A stretch of DNA of 64,000 nucleotides from Mallotus nudiflorus (GCA_947683625.1 CANTUR010000630.1:2976001-3040000); one strand, 5' to 3'; shown: positions 48,201 through 59,589, numbered from the stretch's first letter. A program made the numbers and translations. The notes: generated by a model from the letters alone, not told the origin.

Positions 48201-48409
48201 AAAGTAAGAGAATTGATGAACTCAGAAGGGTAATGACTTGCAGCAAGTGTAAGGGAGAAGGGCATAATAAGGTCACCTGCAAGGAACCTGTGGCAATTGA
48301 ACCCATGGCAGTTGAACCTGTGGCCGTTGAACCGATGGCCGTTGAACCTGTGGCTGTTGAACCCGTGGCCGCTGAACCCGTGGCCATTGAACCCCAGCTA
48401 ATTTCTTGA
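45270..48409 (+). CDS. MUSTANG-type domesticated Mutator transposase with PB1 domain
   Basis: Coding exons 45270-45616 and 45901-48409 join in frame (AGCAG|GTGC donor, TTGCAG acceptor) to give 951 residues. Residues 1-103 form a PB1 interaction domain (KRKLILIC start, LANDKDLKRM acidic loop). Residues 141-220 are ten Ser/Arg/Ala octads, and KKRRR at 239-243 is a likely nuclear signal. A transposase-type zinc finger follows (C387, C392, H416, C418). The MULE core keeps the Asp-Asp-Glu positions D542, D604 and E710. A SWIM finger (C798, C800, C810, H812), a zinc knuckle (C896, C899, H904, C909) and a tail of EPVAV-like pentads (911-947) complete it. No terminal inverted repeats or target duplication were seen around it. 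MUSTANG genes are known as host genes derived from transposases and acting in growth and flowering; those with PB1 form the B group. There is no stop or frameshift in the whole frame. Confidence 0.92.
45974..46213 (+). repeat. 24-bp coding minisatellite
   Basis: Ten in-frame 24-bp units encode the octad RSASRAGN and variants. R and H alternate at one place (CGT or CAT, the signature of one C-to-T or G-to-A change). The later units have TT, SA or GT in place of GN. The segment is predicted to be disordered and basic. Confidence 0.88.
48284..48394 (+). repeat. 15-bp coding minisatellite at the C-terminus
   Basis: Seven units of about GAACCTGTGGCCGTT encode EPVAV, EPMAV, EPVAA and EPVAI, then EP. 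The repeat follows the zinc knuckle and ends four residues before the stop. Confidence 0.88.
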
Positions 48410-48934
48410 CAAGCCTTAATTATTCAAGGAGAAAATGTAGAAATTTCCTAGGCCTTTACTTCTGTGTCGATGTGTGACACTGTACAGCTTTTATTTCTCT
48501 CAAGGAGTTTGATTAGTTTTGTGATGATATACGATTTTTAGGTGCTTTGCTTTGTGTATCATCAATGACAGTGAATTAGGACATTGCATTGTGTAGTAAT
48601 TTTTTTTTATGACCAAGAGTTTCTTCTAGTGTTGAAACACTTGCTATATTCTGAAGAACTCATTTGCAGAGTTTGGTGTGTGAGATGGCTGAGTTATATC
48701 CTTGATATGAAGATTTTTAGAATCTAACATCAATTGCAGGTTGATGGACACAATGTGAGCTTTTGGTGATGATGGCAGACTGAGGTCTCACCGTAGAATC
48801 CTCTGGTGCTTGCAAGTATTATTTTCATAGTTATTTAACAAAAAATGGTTCTTGTTATTTCTTTTTCACTGGGATCTTCATCTTTTTCAGAAGACTGAAA
48901 CTCAAATTTATCTTTACGTGAACTAAATTTTCAT
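48410..48934 (+). other. 3' UTR and downstream of the MUSTANG gene
   Basis: Non-coding and less AT-rich than its surroundings up to about 48900, which suggests a transcribed 3' UTR. I do not see a clear AATAAA signal near a defined end. Confidence 0.45.
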
Positions 48935-49330
48935 TTAAAGTGACTAGAACCAAAAATTGAACCGACTCAAATTTCAATTTAGTTTGGTTATGTATTTCTA
49001 AATTTTTTATTTTTATTGAACTGAATCGAAATTTGATTTAATTTGATTCAGTTTTATATTTAAAAAATTCAATTCACCAAATAAACTGAAATTCTATTTT
49101 TTTTCATTTTTAAATGATTTAATATAAAATACTAAAATAATTAATAATTTTTAAAAATTCAATTTGATTCGATTAGTTCAGCTTTTATTATAAAAATTTT
49201 GATTTTTTTGATTTGGTTCGATTTGATTTTATAATACAGTTTGATCCGATTTAATTTTTCTATATTCCAATTCAATCAAAAAATTATACAAAATTATTCG
49301 AACCAACCGAATTCTCACTTTTAGTTGCTC
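48935..49330. repeat. AACCGAATT-type low-complexity repeat
   Basis: Repeated variants of GATTCGGTTTGATTT and their complement (AACCGAATTC) form a partly self-complementary region. The outer ends AAAGTGA (48937) and TCACTTT (49315) are inverted. This is a common plant MITE-like repeat type. No target duplication was confirmed. Confidence 0.45.
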
Positions 49331-49715
49331 GATATTAAGAGTTAATGAAGAGACTAAGTTATATCTTTGTCAAAGTAATTAAATAAATCTTAAGGGTTTC
49401 ATCTCGTTAATTTGTTTAAAACTTGGTGATGGTCCTCTATTTAAGGTAGTAGTTGTTGTGACTTTGTGTGAAAGTGATTACATCACGTTTAAAAATTTTT
49501 TGCAATTCGACACACTAGTTAAAATTCGGCAAAAAAAATACAACTTTGACAATTTGTAATTATTTGCAACCTATTAATTTTGACAAATTTATATATATGT
49601 TTTTATTTTTTTGTTTAATTTATTATTTTTCAATTGATGAACGTAAGAACAATAATTAATGAGAATGTAATTGATACCATTCAAATTGTTATATATTTAT
49701 TTTTATTATCCTAAG
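49331..49715. other. AT-rich spacer
   Basis: Nothing recognised. Confidence 0.4.
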
Positions 49716-49724
49716 TTAAATTAT

Positions 49725-50624
49725 GGGATAAGGTTTAAATTGAACTCTCAACTTTACTTTTTCAGGTTCATATTTGATCTTAATGTTTTTTTGTCCCAGT
49801 TGAACCTTAATCTTTAAAAATTGAATTATATTGAATCTTTTTTCAAAATTATTACAACTAAATCCTAAATATCAAAGAAAAATTTAACTTTAATGTTAAT
49901 TGGTAAAACTTAGTTTGAACTAAAATAACAATGCAAATTGATGAAATTACTTTCAAAATAAATATTTATGAATTTTTAAATTTTTTTAAAAAAATTTAAG
50001 TTCATAGAAATATATTTTTATATTTATAAAAAATTTTAAAAAAGTTTAAAAAATATATTTTTTTTATAGATCTAAAAATTTTAAAAACTTTAACAATTTT
50101 GGAATCAAGTAATATACATTTAAGAAAAAAGAATAAAAAATTTTCTATACACAAAATAATTTTTTAAAATTTTTTAAATTTATAGAAACTTTCAAAATTT
50201 TAAAAATTATTAACAAATTATTGAGTGTATAAAAATTATTTAATTCTTTTTTATTAAATTTATATGGTTTGATTCTAAAATTTTTAAAAAATTTTAGATA
50301 TATAAACTCATTTTCAACTTTTTTCTAAATGTTGAAAAAATATTAAAAATAGTTTTATAAAATTTAAAATTTTAAAAAACTTCATAAATGTATATTTTAG
50401 AACTAATTTCATTAGTTTTCATTGTTATTTAAACTGATTTTTATTAATCAATGTTAAAGTTAAAGTTTGCTTTGATTTTTAACACTTAATTGCAGCAATT
50501 CTTTAAAGGAGAGTCTAATATGATTCAATTTTTAAAGATTAAGATTCAATTGGGATCAAAAAAAATATTAAGATCAAATGTAAACTTTAGGATAAAGTTC
50601 AGGGTCCAATTTGTACCTTTTCTC
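49725..50624. mobile_element. Second foldback element with 9-bp target duplication
   Basis: The left end GGGATAAGGTTTAAATTGAA matches the complement of the right end (GAGAAAAGGTACAAATTGGA), and the two arms stay complementary for about 250-300 bp. They share blocks such as ATTTGATCTTAAT and AATCTTTAAAAATTGAAT. TTAAATTAT is duplicated at 49716-49724 and 50625-50633. It has no coding content, and a short ORF at 50490 is chance. Its GGGATAA start matches the first foldback (40558), so both may be mobilised by one Mutator-type transposase. Confidence 0.78.
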
Positions 50625-50901
50625 TTAAATTATTGTTTTACAAATAATTTAATCAAAATATTTTTAAAATATTTAATTTAAAAAACTTAAATTATTTAAC
50701 TTAAATGATTTTTAAAAATAATTTAATTAAAATAAAAAATAAGTACAAATTGAATTCTCACTACTTAAAATAAGTAACAAAAAATAATAATTTATTTAAC
50801 TGAAAAAATATAACTTTGCATTTTCATTATTTCAATAATCGTTTTACATTTATCAACTGAAAAAAGTATATACTAAACAAAAAATAAAAAATATATATCA
50901 A

Positions 50902-50954
50902 TTTAATAAAATTAAAGGGTAATAATTAAAACGCAAAAAATATCATGGATTGTG
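50902..50954 (+). repeat. 53-bp direct repeat, left copy
   Basis: This segment recurs at 52520-52572 with 5 differences in 53 bases. The right copy immediately precedes the transposase region of the decayed Mutator-like element. The two copies bracket the LTR fragment. Confidence 0.85.
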
Positions 50955-50993
50955 TTTTTTTTTTTTTGAAAAATAGTTAAAACGATACATATT

Positions 50994-51175
50994 TGTAATG
51001 AACCTATATTTTAAATAATATTAAACTATTTTGAGATGTGTAATGTTAATAAAATTTTAAATTTTATTTATATATTATCGTTATTATTTGTGAATATTAT
51101 TTATTTATTTTATTCTAAAATTTTTATTTACGTAAAATAATTTATTTTGAAAATTTTATTATTTAAAACATTAGA

Positions 51176-51226
<51 letters not shown>

Positions 51227-51300
51227 TATTTAGGGTTGTAATTATTATTATTGTGATGATTATTAATAATAGTATTTTAATGCATGTCTTAGTAGTATAT

Positions 51301-51374
<74 letters not shown>

Positions 51375-52490
51375 GTATTTAATTGTGTAATGTTCATATG
51401 TGTGTCTATGTGTTGTGTATATATATATATCTATATATCCTCACCATTTTCTTTTCTGTTCTCTATTTTTCCTCCCTCACCCGCACAAATCATAGCAGCC
51501 CTTAACCTTCATTGCACCTCCACTGCAACCACCACCAGCCACCATCGTCTCCAGCCTCTTCCTGCCATTGACCGCCACCTAGAGAGCGCCTGGAGCACGC
51601 TAGAAAACTGCCTAGAACAACATGCTGAGAGACCTTCCTGGACGCCAGTGATGATTCCAGCCATCTCAACTCACGTTTCCAGTCTCTTTCAAACCCTCTA
51701 GTTCCGGTGAAGCTAGTTCTAAGCTCCGTTTGAGCTTCAATCCCCTCGTTTGCGACTTATCTTCAATTTTTAGTTTGTGTTTTAGGGTTTCATTTTTTTT
51801 TTGAATTATTGTGCTTGATTTATGGATTTTTGCTTTAGAAATGTTGTTTATGGCAACTTAATCTTCCTAAAAATAATTTTTTTTATTTTTTAAATTAGTT
51901 TGAATTATGGGTAATTTTTTATTATTTTAATATAAAAATATTGAATTTTTGTTAATTATGTTAATTAATTAGTTTTAATGAAAATATAGTTAAATTGGTG
52001 TTATTAATTTGAGTTAATAATTTTATAATTATTAAAATAAATTTTAGTGAATTTATATAATTTTTGAGAATACTTTTATATTATGTGAATTTTGTATATA
52101 TAGGTTAATTGTGTATTTTTGTGGAAATTATAGTTAAATAAGGTGTTTTAGATGATTTGAGAATTATATAGGGTATTAAAATAATTTTTTATAAACTATT
52201 TACTATTTTTAACTAATTAATACTAATTTTCAAAAATTATATTCAAATAATATATTATTTATTATTTTGGTGATTGAATGGATTTTTAATTACTTTTAAT
52301 ATATATTTAAGCTATTTAAGCTATATGAGTATAAAAAAGTGAATTTTACTATTATTTGTTGAATTGTTGAAAATTTTGATTTTGATTAATATTATATTAT
52401 TATTTGAGATTTTTATTTAATTATTGTGAAAATAATTATATTTAGTGATTTAATGTTCAAATATATTATATTTTGGTATTTAATACTCTA
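50994..52490 (+). repeat. Truncated Tekay LTR in the 5' flank of the Mutator-like element
   Basis: It starts TGTAATGAACC and is collinear with the LTR of elements 2 and 3: the ACGTAAAAT block near 51131, the pyrimidine-rich block at 51440-51700, and a TTTACTATTTTTAACTAATT block at 52198. It breaks off where element 3 reads near 23510, so the last half is missing. It carries (TTA)n microsatellites at 51181-51226 and 51300-51374. The ORF at 51390 is not a gene. Confidence 0.78.
51181..51374. repeat. (ATT)n microsatellites
   Basis: Two trinucleotide runs (51181-51226 and 51300-51374) are separated by a less regular stretch. Confidence 0.95.
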
Positions 52491-52559
52491 TATTTTATAT
52501 TTTTTTACACTTTACTATCTTTAATAAAATTAAAGGGTAAGAATTTAAACATAAAAAAT

Positions 52560-55500
52560 ATTATGGATTGTGTATGTGAGGCATTTAAGTGAGGATGAGT
52601 TGAAGGATATTTTAAATATTGGCCAATGGAGCTTTGTTGTAATTGAAGAAATAAATTATGAGAGTGAGGAGTTGCCAACTATTAAGCCTAATAATGTAGG
52701 ATAAAAAATATAGACAAAGCACCCTACAGGTTATGTAGAGCAACAGTTCCTTTTAGCTAAAACAGACACTACTCATACAACTGCTGGTGATGTAGCTAAA
52801 TGTGGCATTGGTGCTAAAGCTGACACTCAGGCTGATGATGATGTTGAGGGGATTCGTCAAGATGATGTTGAAGTGAATGAACAAGAAAAAGCAAGCAATT
52901 TCATTGATCCTGAGTATAATATTGTCAATGAGGATGAAGATTTGATTAAAGTGCTTAAAGAAATAGGGCAATTGAAAGGTGCATAAAAAAATGGCAATGG
53001 TGATGGGATAAATGAGTTAAACTTAGAAAATGAAGATGTAAAATATTAGACAAAAAATGAAGTTATAAAAAATAAGGGAGCAGGGGTTGGTTCGACAAGT
53101 TATTCAACTATAGACCAAAGTAAAGCGAAAAAAGTAAGGTTAGAAGACCAACAACAAAGGGGATTCATATTAAACTGGTGGGTTAGAAGCAACTATGAGA
53201 GTGGAAGAAAATGAGATGGATTCAGACTATACAGCATCTAATGAGCTTCAAACAAGTTCGGAGTCTGATAGAGAAGAAAGAGGGTTAAGAAAGAAGGTTA
53301 GATTCCTAAGTTTTAATTTTAAGAGGGACATGTTGAATCCAACCTTTGCCATAGGTATGCTTTTTACAAGTAAATAGGAGTTTAAAGAAGCATGTAAGCA
53401 ATGGGGTATTAAACATATATTTTAGTTGCACTTCCCTAAAAATACAAAGATGAAAGTTAAATGTGAATGTTATGATAGATGCAGATTTTGGATCTATGCA
53501 TACAAATTGAACAAGCATAACGAGAAAGACTTGACTTTTCAAGTAAGGACTTTCAACTTAAAGCATAAGTGTCCAAGAAAACATTATAACTTCCACTTAA
53601 CATCCAAACGGATTGCTAAAAAATACACTGAGGAATTCAAGTCTGATCTAACTTGGAAGCTTAAAGTAATTAAAGCTAGGGTTAAAAAAGATATGCAATT
53701 AAACATATCAAGAATGAAGGCATGGAGGGCAACAAACTATACTTTAAAGCAAATTAATGGGGATGAGAAGGAGAAATATTTAAGGCTGTATGACTATAGG
53801 AAGGAGTTGCTAAGGATAAATTTGGGAAGCACAGTTGAATTCAAGGAACCAAAAGGTGTATTTGAGGGGATGTATGTATGCTTAGCAGGTTTAAAAAATG
53901 CCTTCAAGTCAGATTATAAGTCACTTGTGTGTCTGGATGAATGTTGGCTAAAGGCACATATGGGGAACAACTGCTTTCTGCAACATAAATTGATCCAAAT
54001 GATTGTATTCTTCCCATTTCATAGCTGTTGTGGAGACTAAAAGCACAAATACTTGGTCTTGGTTTCTTGAACTAGTGAAAGTTAATCTTGAAATGTGAAA
54101 TTCACATTATTGGGTGTTAATGTATGATAGACAGAAGGTGTATGATAATTTATTACATTATTTTAATGCTTTATGTATTATATTCATGAATAGGGACTTT
54201 CAGACATGTTTAATTCTTTTTCTCAAAGTTGTAGGGGTTAAAAAGAGTAGTTGCAGACTTATTTCCAAACTCTAAACATAGGCTTTATATAAGACATATA
54301 TGGACCAATTTAAGGGGAAAACTAAAGATGGGAGAGACAAGCAGAAATAAGGAGCTCAAAGACTGGTTATGGAATGTTGTAAAAATTGAAGACAAGTATT
54401 AGTTAGAAAAAATTGAAGACAAGTATTCTGATGCTTCAACTTGGCTTAAAAAGTGCCCTTGCGAGGAGTGGAGTAGGGTATGTTTAAAAAATACAGCAAA
54501 ATGTGATATTTTGGTAAATAACTTAAGTGAATGCTTTAATAAGTACATCTTAAAAGCTAGGGAGAAGCCAATTTTAACCATAATATAGATGATTCAATCA
54601 CAATTGATGAAGAGAATTAATTGTAAAAAGTTATGGGAAAATAGAATAAAGGGGAATTTGTGCCCCAAGATCAAGAAGAAGCTGGTTGCATATAAGAAAG
54701 ACTTTTTTAATTATGAAGCAGAATTTCCTGAGTCAGCTAGAGTTTAAGTGATAGGCCCTGAGGGTCAGTTTGTGGTGGACATGGAGAACAAGACATGTGC
54801 TTGTAGGAGATGAGATCTTACAAGGATTCCCTGTATGCATGCATGTTATTGCATAATTGAAAATAATGAAGAACCAGATAATTATGTTGATACATGCTAC
54901 TCAAAGGTCACATATCAACTAATATATGGTTATGTCACTAACCTAACAAGCCATACCTTATAGAAAAAGAATATGTCTGTACCTAGCATATTTGTTGCCC
55001 CTTCACCAGTCAAGCAAAAAAAAAGGAAGAAAGCCTACAACAAGAAGAAAAGAAGCTGAAGAACTTAAAAGCCAGGCTACTAAAAAGAAAGCAAAGGGGA
55101 AAAATTTTCAAAGAATGAAATTAAAGGGCAAAGGGATTATTATATTTAAAGGCAGTGTTTGTGAACAATTGGGACATAACAAGAGGTTCCATGACAAAAG
55201 CAAATGTAATGTGAGCAAATCATCTTTATGCTTTTCTACAATTTTGTGGTCCAGCATGTTATTTTTTAACTTTGGTTATTTTTTTATATTATCAGTAACA
55301 AGGGACCACAAGTACTCTTACAGTACCAATTACCATGCAATGGATGATAGATGTATGTTAACTCATGTTTGTGGCTATTTTTCTTTCATTTTCATGCTAG
55401 CTTAGTTATGGGGTGTCTTTATTAGGCTTTTTCTATGTGCTTTTTTTCTTCAGGGAAGTAGTAAGGTTTAAGAAGTGAGGAATGAAGTTGTATCAGCTTT

Positions 55501-55765
55501 TCCAATTGATAATACTTGTGTATGTATATGCCTATATTGGTGTTATAGATTACTATAAGTCTTCCAAATTGTTGTAGTCATTTTGTTGTTATTTTGCAGG
55601 ATACTCAAACAAGCACAATTACATAAGGGATTGGTTCCATACCTCCAAGCTAACATGTTGATCCATCAGAGGGAGCTAAAGGCAACAAAAGATCTAAGCA
55701 AGTACAAAGGGATATTAGTTCAAAGAAATCAAAATCTTATTCAGCTTCTCAAAATTGAACTATGA
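52560..55765 (+). pseudogene. MuDR-type transposase (broken)
   Basis: The acidic N-terminal part (52790-52985) includes VEGIRQDDVEVNEQEKA. The DNA-binding region follows (53310-53600: TSKxEFKEACKQWGI, then a C and H finger with CECYDRC and KHKCPRKH). The transposase core (53600-54000) reads RLYDYRKELLRINLGS and reaches LVCLDECWLK, which carries the first catalytic Asp. Later parts include a SWIM finger (CACRR, a stop, then IPCMHACYCI at 54795-54855) and a knuckle (CEQLGHN, then C) near 55160-55210. A last exon at 55600-55765 follows an intron. Many stops replace TGG, CAG or CGA, so it is inactive. Size and order fit mudrA-like transposases. It is unrelated in detail to the MUSTANG gene, which lacks such decay. 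Confidence 0.82.
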
Positions 55766-56341
55766 ATTTGAATCAACCAATGACTATTTTTAATTTTTTA
55801 ACTTTATAAGCTTGTATAATTATGAATTGTAGACAGGCTATTGTCTCTTTTTGATTTTGGTATACCCTTAGGTACTATAACATGTAAATAGGGTCTTATG
55901 AATTAAGACAGGGATTGTTTTTATAGATTCAAGGTTAAAACAAAGCTACATATGTTTTTGTTTCAATATTGAATCATTACCAAACCTTTATTTATTGTAC
56001 ATAGCAATAAACCTACTTGTGCTCTCCTTAAGTTTGGTATAAAGATCCATATATATTTTAGTTCTTCAGGTACTATTGTTTTGCTTTTTTATACTACATT
56101 TTTATATGTTTATAATAAACATATAACAATAACAAGACAAGATCAAGAACAATATAGGATTTAATAATAGTAATTGATGTTCATTTTCATTTTTCAAAAC
56201 AAAATTACATCAATTGCATCCTACTTAAAATATGCATTTTACATGGCCAAATTACATGCTTCATAAGCATTAACATCCGATTCACCTTAACCATTCCTAC
56301 TACTACAATGTCACAATCTAAAACCCTAAACATTTTAGCAT
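55766..56341. other. Spacer between the two convergent MULE genes
   Basis: AT-rich 3' flanks of the transposase and the GRF zinc-finger gene. The ORF at 56205-56387 on the - strand is not supported. Confidence 0.45.
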
Positions 56342-56829
56342 CTATAATACAAATAACACCACACAAATTTCCCTCAAGGTCATCCACATTCTTGATGTGT
56401 GGTTCTTTAAGCTTTTTTTCTTTTCCTTCTCCTCCTCTATTTGATTAATCTTTCTCAGTAACCCTGTAATAACAACCTTTGCCCTTGCAAAAATAGGTGG
56501 ATCAACCCACTTAAAGAATTAGCATAGACTACCCTATGAGAGGAGTGGAGAAAACATAGCAATTTTAATAATTTTTTTTTCAAATTTAAAAAAAAAAAAC
56601 TTAAAATTCCCAACACATTTAAACTTACCTCTGTGTTTGGGCAACACAAAAATCTCCTGCCTGGATTTGCGTTTGTCCATGATGTTCTTATAACTGCTTT
56701 AACTGAGCAGTAATAAGTTGGTGTCCAGCTCTCTATCTTAATCTTTGATTTTATCTCTTTATTAAATGTTTGTGTTTCAGTTTTGGTTAGGGTTAACAAT
56801 AATGACAAAATAAAAGAGATGTCAAACAT
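56342..56829 (-). pseudogene. GRF-type zinc-finger gene of the MULE (one stop)
   Basis: Two - strand exons, 56829-56629 and 56533-56342, join with good splice sites (CAGAG|GTAAG and CTCATAG|GG) into a 130-codon frame. After a 38-residue leader it reads YYCSVKAVIRTSWTNANPGR and RF, then CCPNTE, and in exon 2 FFKWVDPPIFARAKVVITGL and a Lys/Glu-rich coiled tail. This is the GRF zinc finger (Cys, TSWT--NPGRRF, Cys, then FFxWvDPp), a nucleic-acid-binding module. The first Cys of the finger has become Tyr. A TAA replaces the codon just before FFKWV. The gene points toward the transposase, and its promoter would lie in the terminal region at about 56830-57238. Confidence 0.68.
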
Positions 56830-57238
56830 AGGTTAAAAATGTTGATACGAGAGAGAATTAAAGAGAGTAAGAGTGAAGAATTATATTTGATGCATCTTTA
56901 TCTCTGAGAGAGGTTGTGATTTTTGTTATTACTACGATGGCCATGAAGGGACATATTAGGTGTAAAGCTTCCTTAGGAAGCTTTCAGAAAGAGAATAAGT
57001 GAAGTGTGCCATGTTAGCTGTTAGGTTAACGATGTGGCCAGTATTTTTTTCATATAACCACTTTATTTAAAAAAGTTGCCACATCATCCTCCACGTGGAC
57101 ATAGGCGATCAGATTATGGGATTAGGCACTTTTATGGGACCAAGGTGAAAATTTATGAGGTTTTAAGTGATAAAATGAAATTCGGGTATTTTAATGGGAA
57201 TTTATGATAAATTTGGGTACCATGCATGTAATTAACCC
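56830..57238. repeat. Candidate right terminal region of the MULE
   Basis: This region upstream of the GRF gene has a GC-richer, structured part (AAGCTTCCTTAGGAAGCTTT is a near-perfect palindrome at 56967-56986). It ends in AATTAACCC at 57230-57238, read on the complement as GGGTTAATT, a frequent Mutator-like terminus. A matching left end was not found. Confidence 0.4.
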
Positions 57239-57629
57239 TGATACAAGTGTTTAGGTCACTTTGACTTGGTGTGAGTTAGCAGTGGAGGATATACTTTTTG
57301 CTAGACCCTAGGTCACACCTCTTAGATTGTGATGGTTATTTATGCTCATAGGAGGAGAGGCTAATTGTTTTCCCTGGCTAGTAAGGTTTCTCTTTACCGT
57401 TGTTATCATCTAAAGGAGTGCTTTAGTGGCAGTACGTTCGGGAGGGTGTCACATAAAGGAATAGGTAAGTGGTAAAATGGGTGGTTTTGGTAAAGTATCA
57501 GAGAGTAACCCATATAAATTTAGCATAAATCATTGTTGGTCCTTTGTACTTTGAATTTATTTTTTTTATATTGAGTCCTTGGCTCCTTACACATTAATTT
57601 GTATGTCTTGTTAGTACATTTACTATTTT
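57239..57629. other. Unassigned spacer
   Basis: Less AT-rich (TGTGAGTTAGCAGTGGAGG and similar). No frame, terminal repeat or RNA gene recognised. Confidence 0.4.
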
Positions 57630-57679
57630 TTTAAAATAAAACACACTTCATTAAATTGAAAGAGCCATTACATCAATTA

Positions 57680-58180
57680 AAGTAAGAGAACAAACAAAAT
57701 GTGGTATCTCATGCCATACTCAAGGACTAATGTAAGAATAAGCAACTTTAGCAAGATGATGAGCTACTTCATTAGCTTGACGTCGAAAAAAAGAGATAGA
57801 AACAAAAGGAATATCAGCTATAATTTAATGACAAGAATCCAAGAGGCCCATGAACTCAAAACCATCCATATTAGATCTTAGGGAGCCATTTACAACAACC
57901 TTTGCATCTGATTTAACAAGCACCTTAGAAAAACCTAAAGAACGAATCCAACTGAGAGCCTCCTTTTGACAAAACACTTTTACAACCTTAGTTTGCCACT
58001 ATCCTATTACAAATTTTGTCATACACATCTTAACTCTACACCAATAGTCTCAAAGAATAAAACCCAATCCAACACACCTAGCAACATCATTAATAGCATC
58101 ATCGATATTTAGCTTTAAATAATCTGATAGAGGACATACCCAACGGTGTAGGGAATGCTACCCCTCAGAGCTGAAACCAA
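57680..58180 (-). pseudogene. RNase H domain at the end of the LINE
   Basis: The - strand translation contains the run DIPFVSISFFRRQANEVAHH followed by LAKVAYSY. The R--N--AH-LA signature closes the RNase H domain of plant L1-type LINEs. Stops interrupt it. Confidence 0.65.
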
Positions 58181-58234
58181 CACCAGAAAAGCAATTTTCA
58201 TTTTGGTACTGATTTAAGAAATCCAAACACTATC

Positions 58235-58870
58235 TCACACACCTTGAAGCCGAAAATGCCAAAGACTATTATTTCGTTGTTGCCAAATTTCCCATAATAG
58301 CATATAGACTGCTTCTTTTTGCTTAGTATTAGACATGCCAAACATATGATTCATCCAAACAGTAAAGTAATCAATATGAACATCCACAGTGACAATAGCA
58401 GCCTCTTCTGAACACTCCAATGCAAAAGGATAATCCAAAAAGATATGAAGATTGTAATCACCAATAGCTCCACACATTATATAGCTATTCTCTATAGGCA
58501 AACCTTTAACAGACAAGTGCTCTCGATTAGGAAGTCACAACAAATCTTCCAAATGAAAACCTTCACCTTAGGTGGTAATTTAAAACCCCAAAGCTGAGAC
58601 TACCCAAGTAAATTACCATCATTAATAGACTCAAAATAATCATTTAAAGCTAATCTATAAGCTTACTTAATAGTATACTTCCATTTAGGATCAAAATGCC
58701 AAATAAGACAATCCTTGAGGTCTACATTTCCCATCGGTAAAGAAAGAATGACATTAACATCACAAGCTTCAAAAATCTTATGAAGTAATTCAACATCCCA
58801 CTCATGACATCCATGAATCCATAAGTCATTCATCTGTAAATCATTCAAGCCCTCTCTCATACTAGACACA
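58235..58870 (-). pseudogene. LINE linker and zinc-finger-like region
   Basis: Open - strand pieces contain EGLNDLQMNDLWIHGCHEWD, then KDCLIWHFDPKWKYTIK, and downstream LWEIWQQRNNSLWHF. The pattern D-LIW----G-Y-VK and W-IW--RN is that of the region between RT and RNase H in plant LINEs. The pieces are separated by frameshifts. Confidence 0.6.
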
Positions 58871-59589
58871 TATCTAAAATTATTATTATTAATAATCCAA
58901 GCATCCTCCCAAAATTTTATATTAGTACTATCTCTTATACACCATCTACAACCCTAATTAATAATAGGTCTAAAATTATAAATGCTCCACCAAACAAGGC
59001 TTGGATTAAATCCCAAATGAGTTGACTAAAAGTTCCTAAAGGAAAATATTTAGCTTTACTAATTCAAGAAACTAGAGCATTACGGTTAAAAACCAAATTC
59101 TATGTTTGTTTACCAAGTAAATCAACATTAAAAGACAATAAAAGCCTAAAACCTATGCCTCCACATTCTTTTCTCAAATATAAAGTATCCTAGGATGCCC
59201 AATGGATACACTTCTTCCCTTCCCTTTTAGAACCCCACAAAAAAAATTCATTATTTTTTAGAGCTCATCATATAAAGAAATAAGTAACTGAAAAAGACTC
59301 ATATAAGACAAAGGTACTACTTAAGCAACTGACTTAAGAAAAACCTCTTTACTCGCCTGAGATAATAACTTACTATGCCAACCAAATAAATGTTGCCAAA
59401 CCCTATCCTAAAGATAGCTAAAAATATCCCTTTTCTTACACCTAATTAAAGAAGGCAGACCAAGAAAATGACTTGTATTCAATGGATTAAAACCTCTTTA
59501 CAACTATTTAATGCTATCTTGTAACTCAACACCAACATTAGAGCTAAAAGAAAAACTTTTGCAAATTAACCAATTGACTATAAGTGAAC

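Larger units (their letters stand above)
50902..57238 (+). mobile_element. Decayed autonomous Mutator-like element (MULE)
   Basis: It contains a transposase pseudogene (+) and a GRF zinc-finger gene (-) that converge, followed by a candidate terminal region. That region, read on the complement from 57238, begins GGGTTAATTACATGC. The left end is uncertain because of the LTR fragment and the 53-bp repeats, and a weak GGGTAATAATTAA at 50916 may be its trace. No target duplication was established, so the limits are approximate. Confidence 0.55.

Noticed and set aside
48073..48387. A 104-codon - strand frame opposite the pentad tail
   Set aside because: It is the complement of the 15-bp coding repeat.
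53306..53542. A 78-codon - strand frame opposite the MULE transposase
   Set aside because: The + strand carries recognisable transposase domains. The complement has none.
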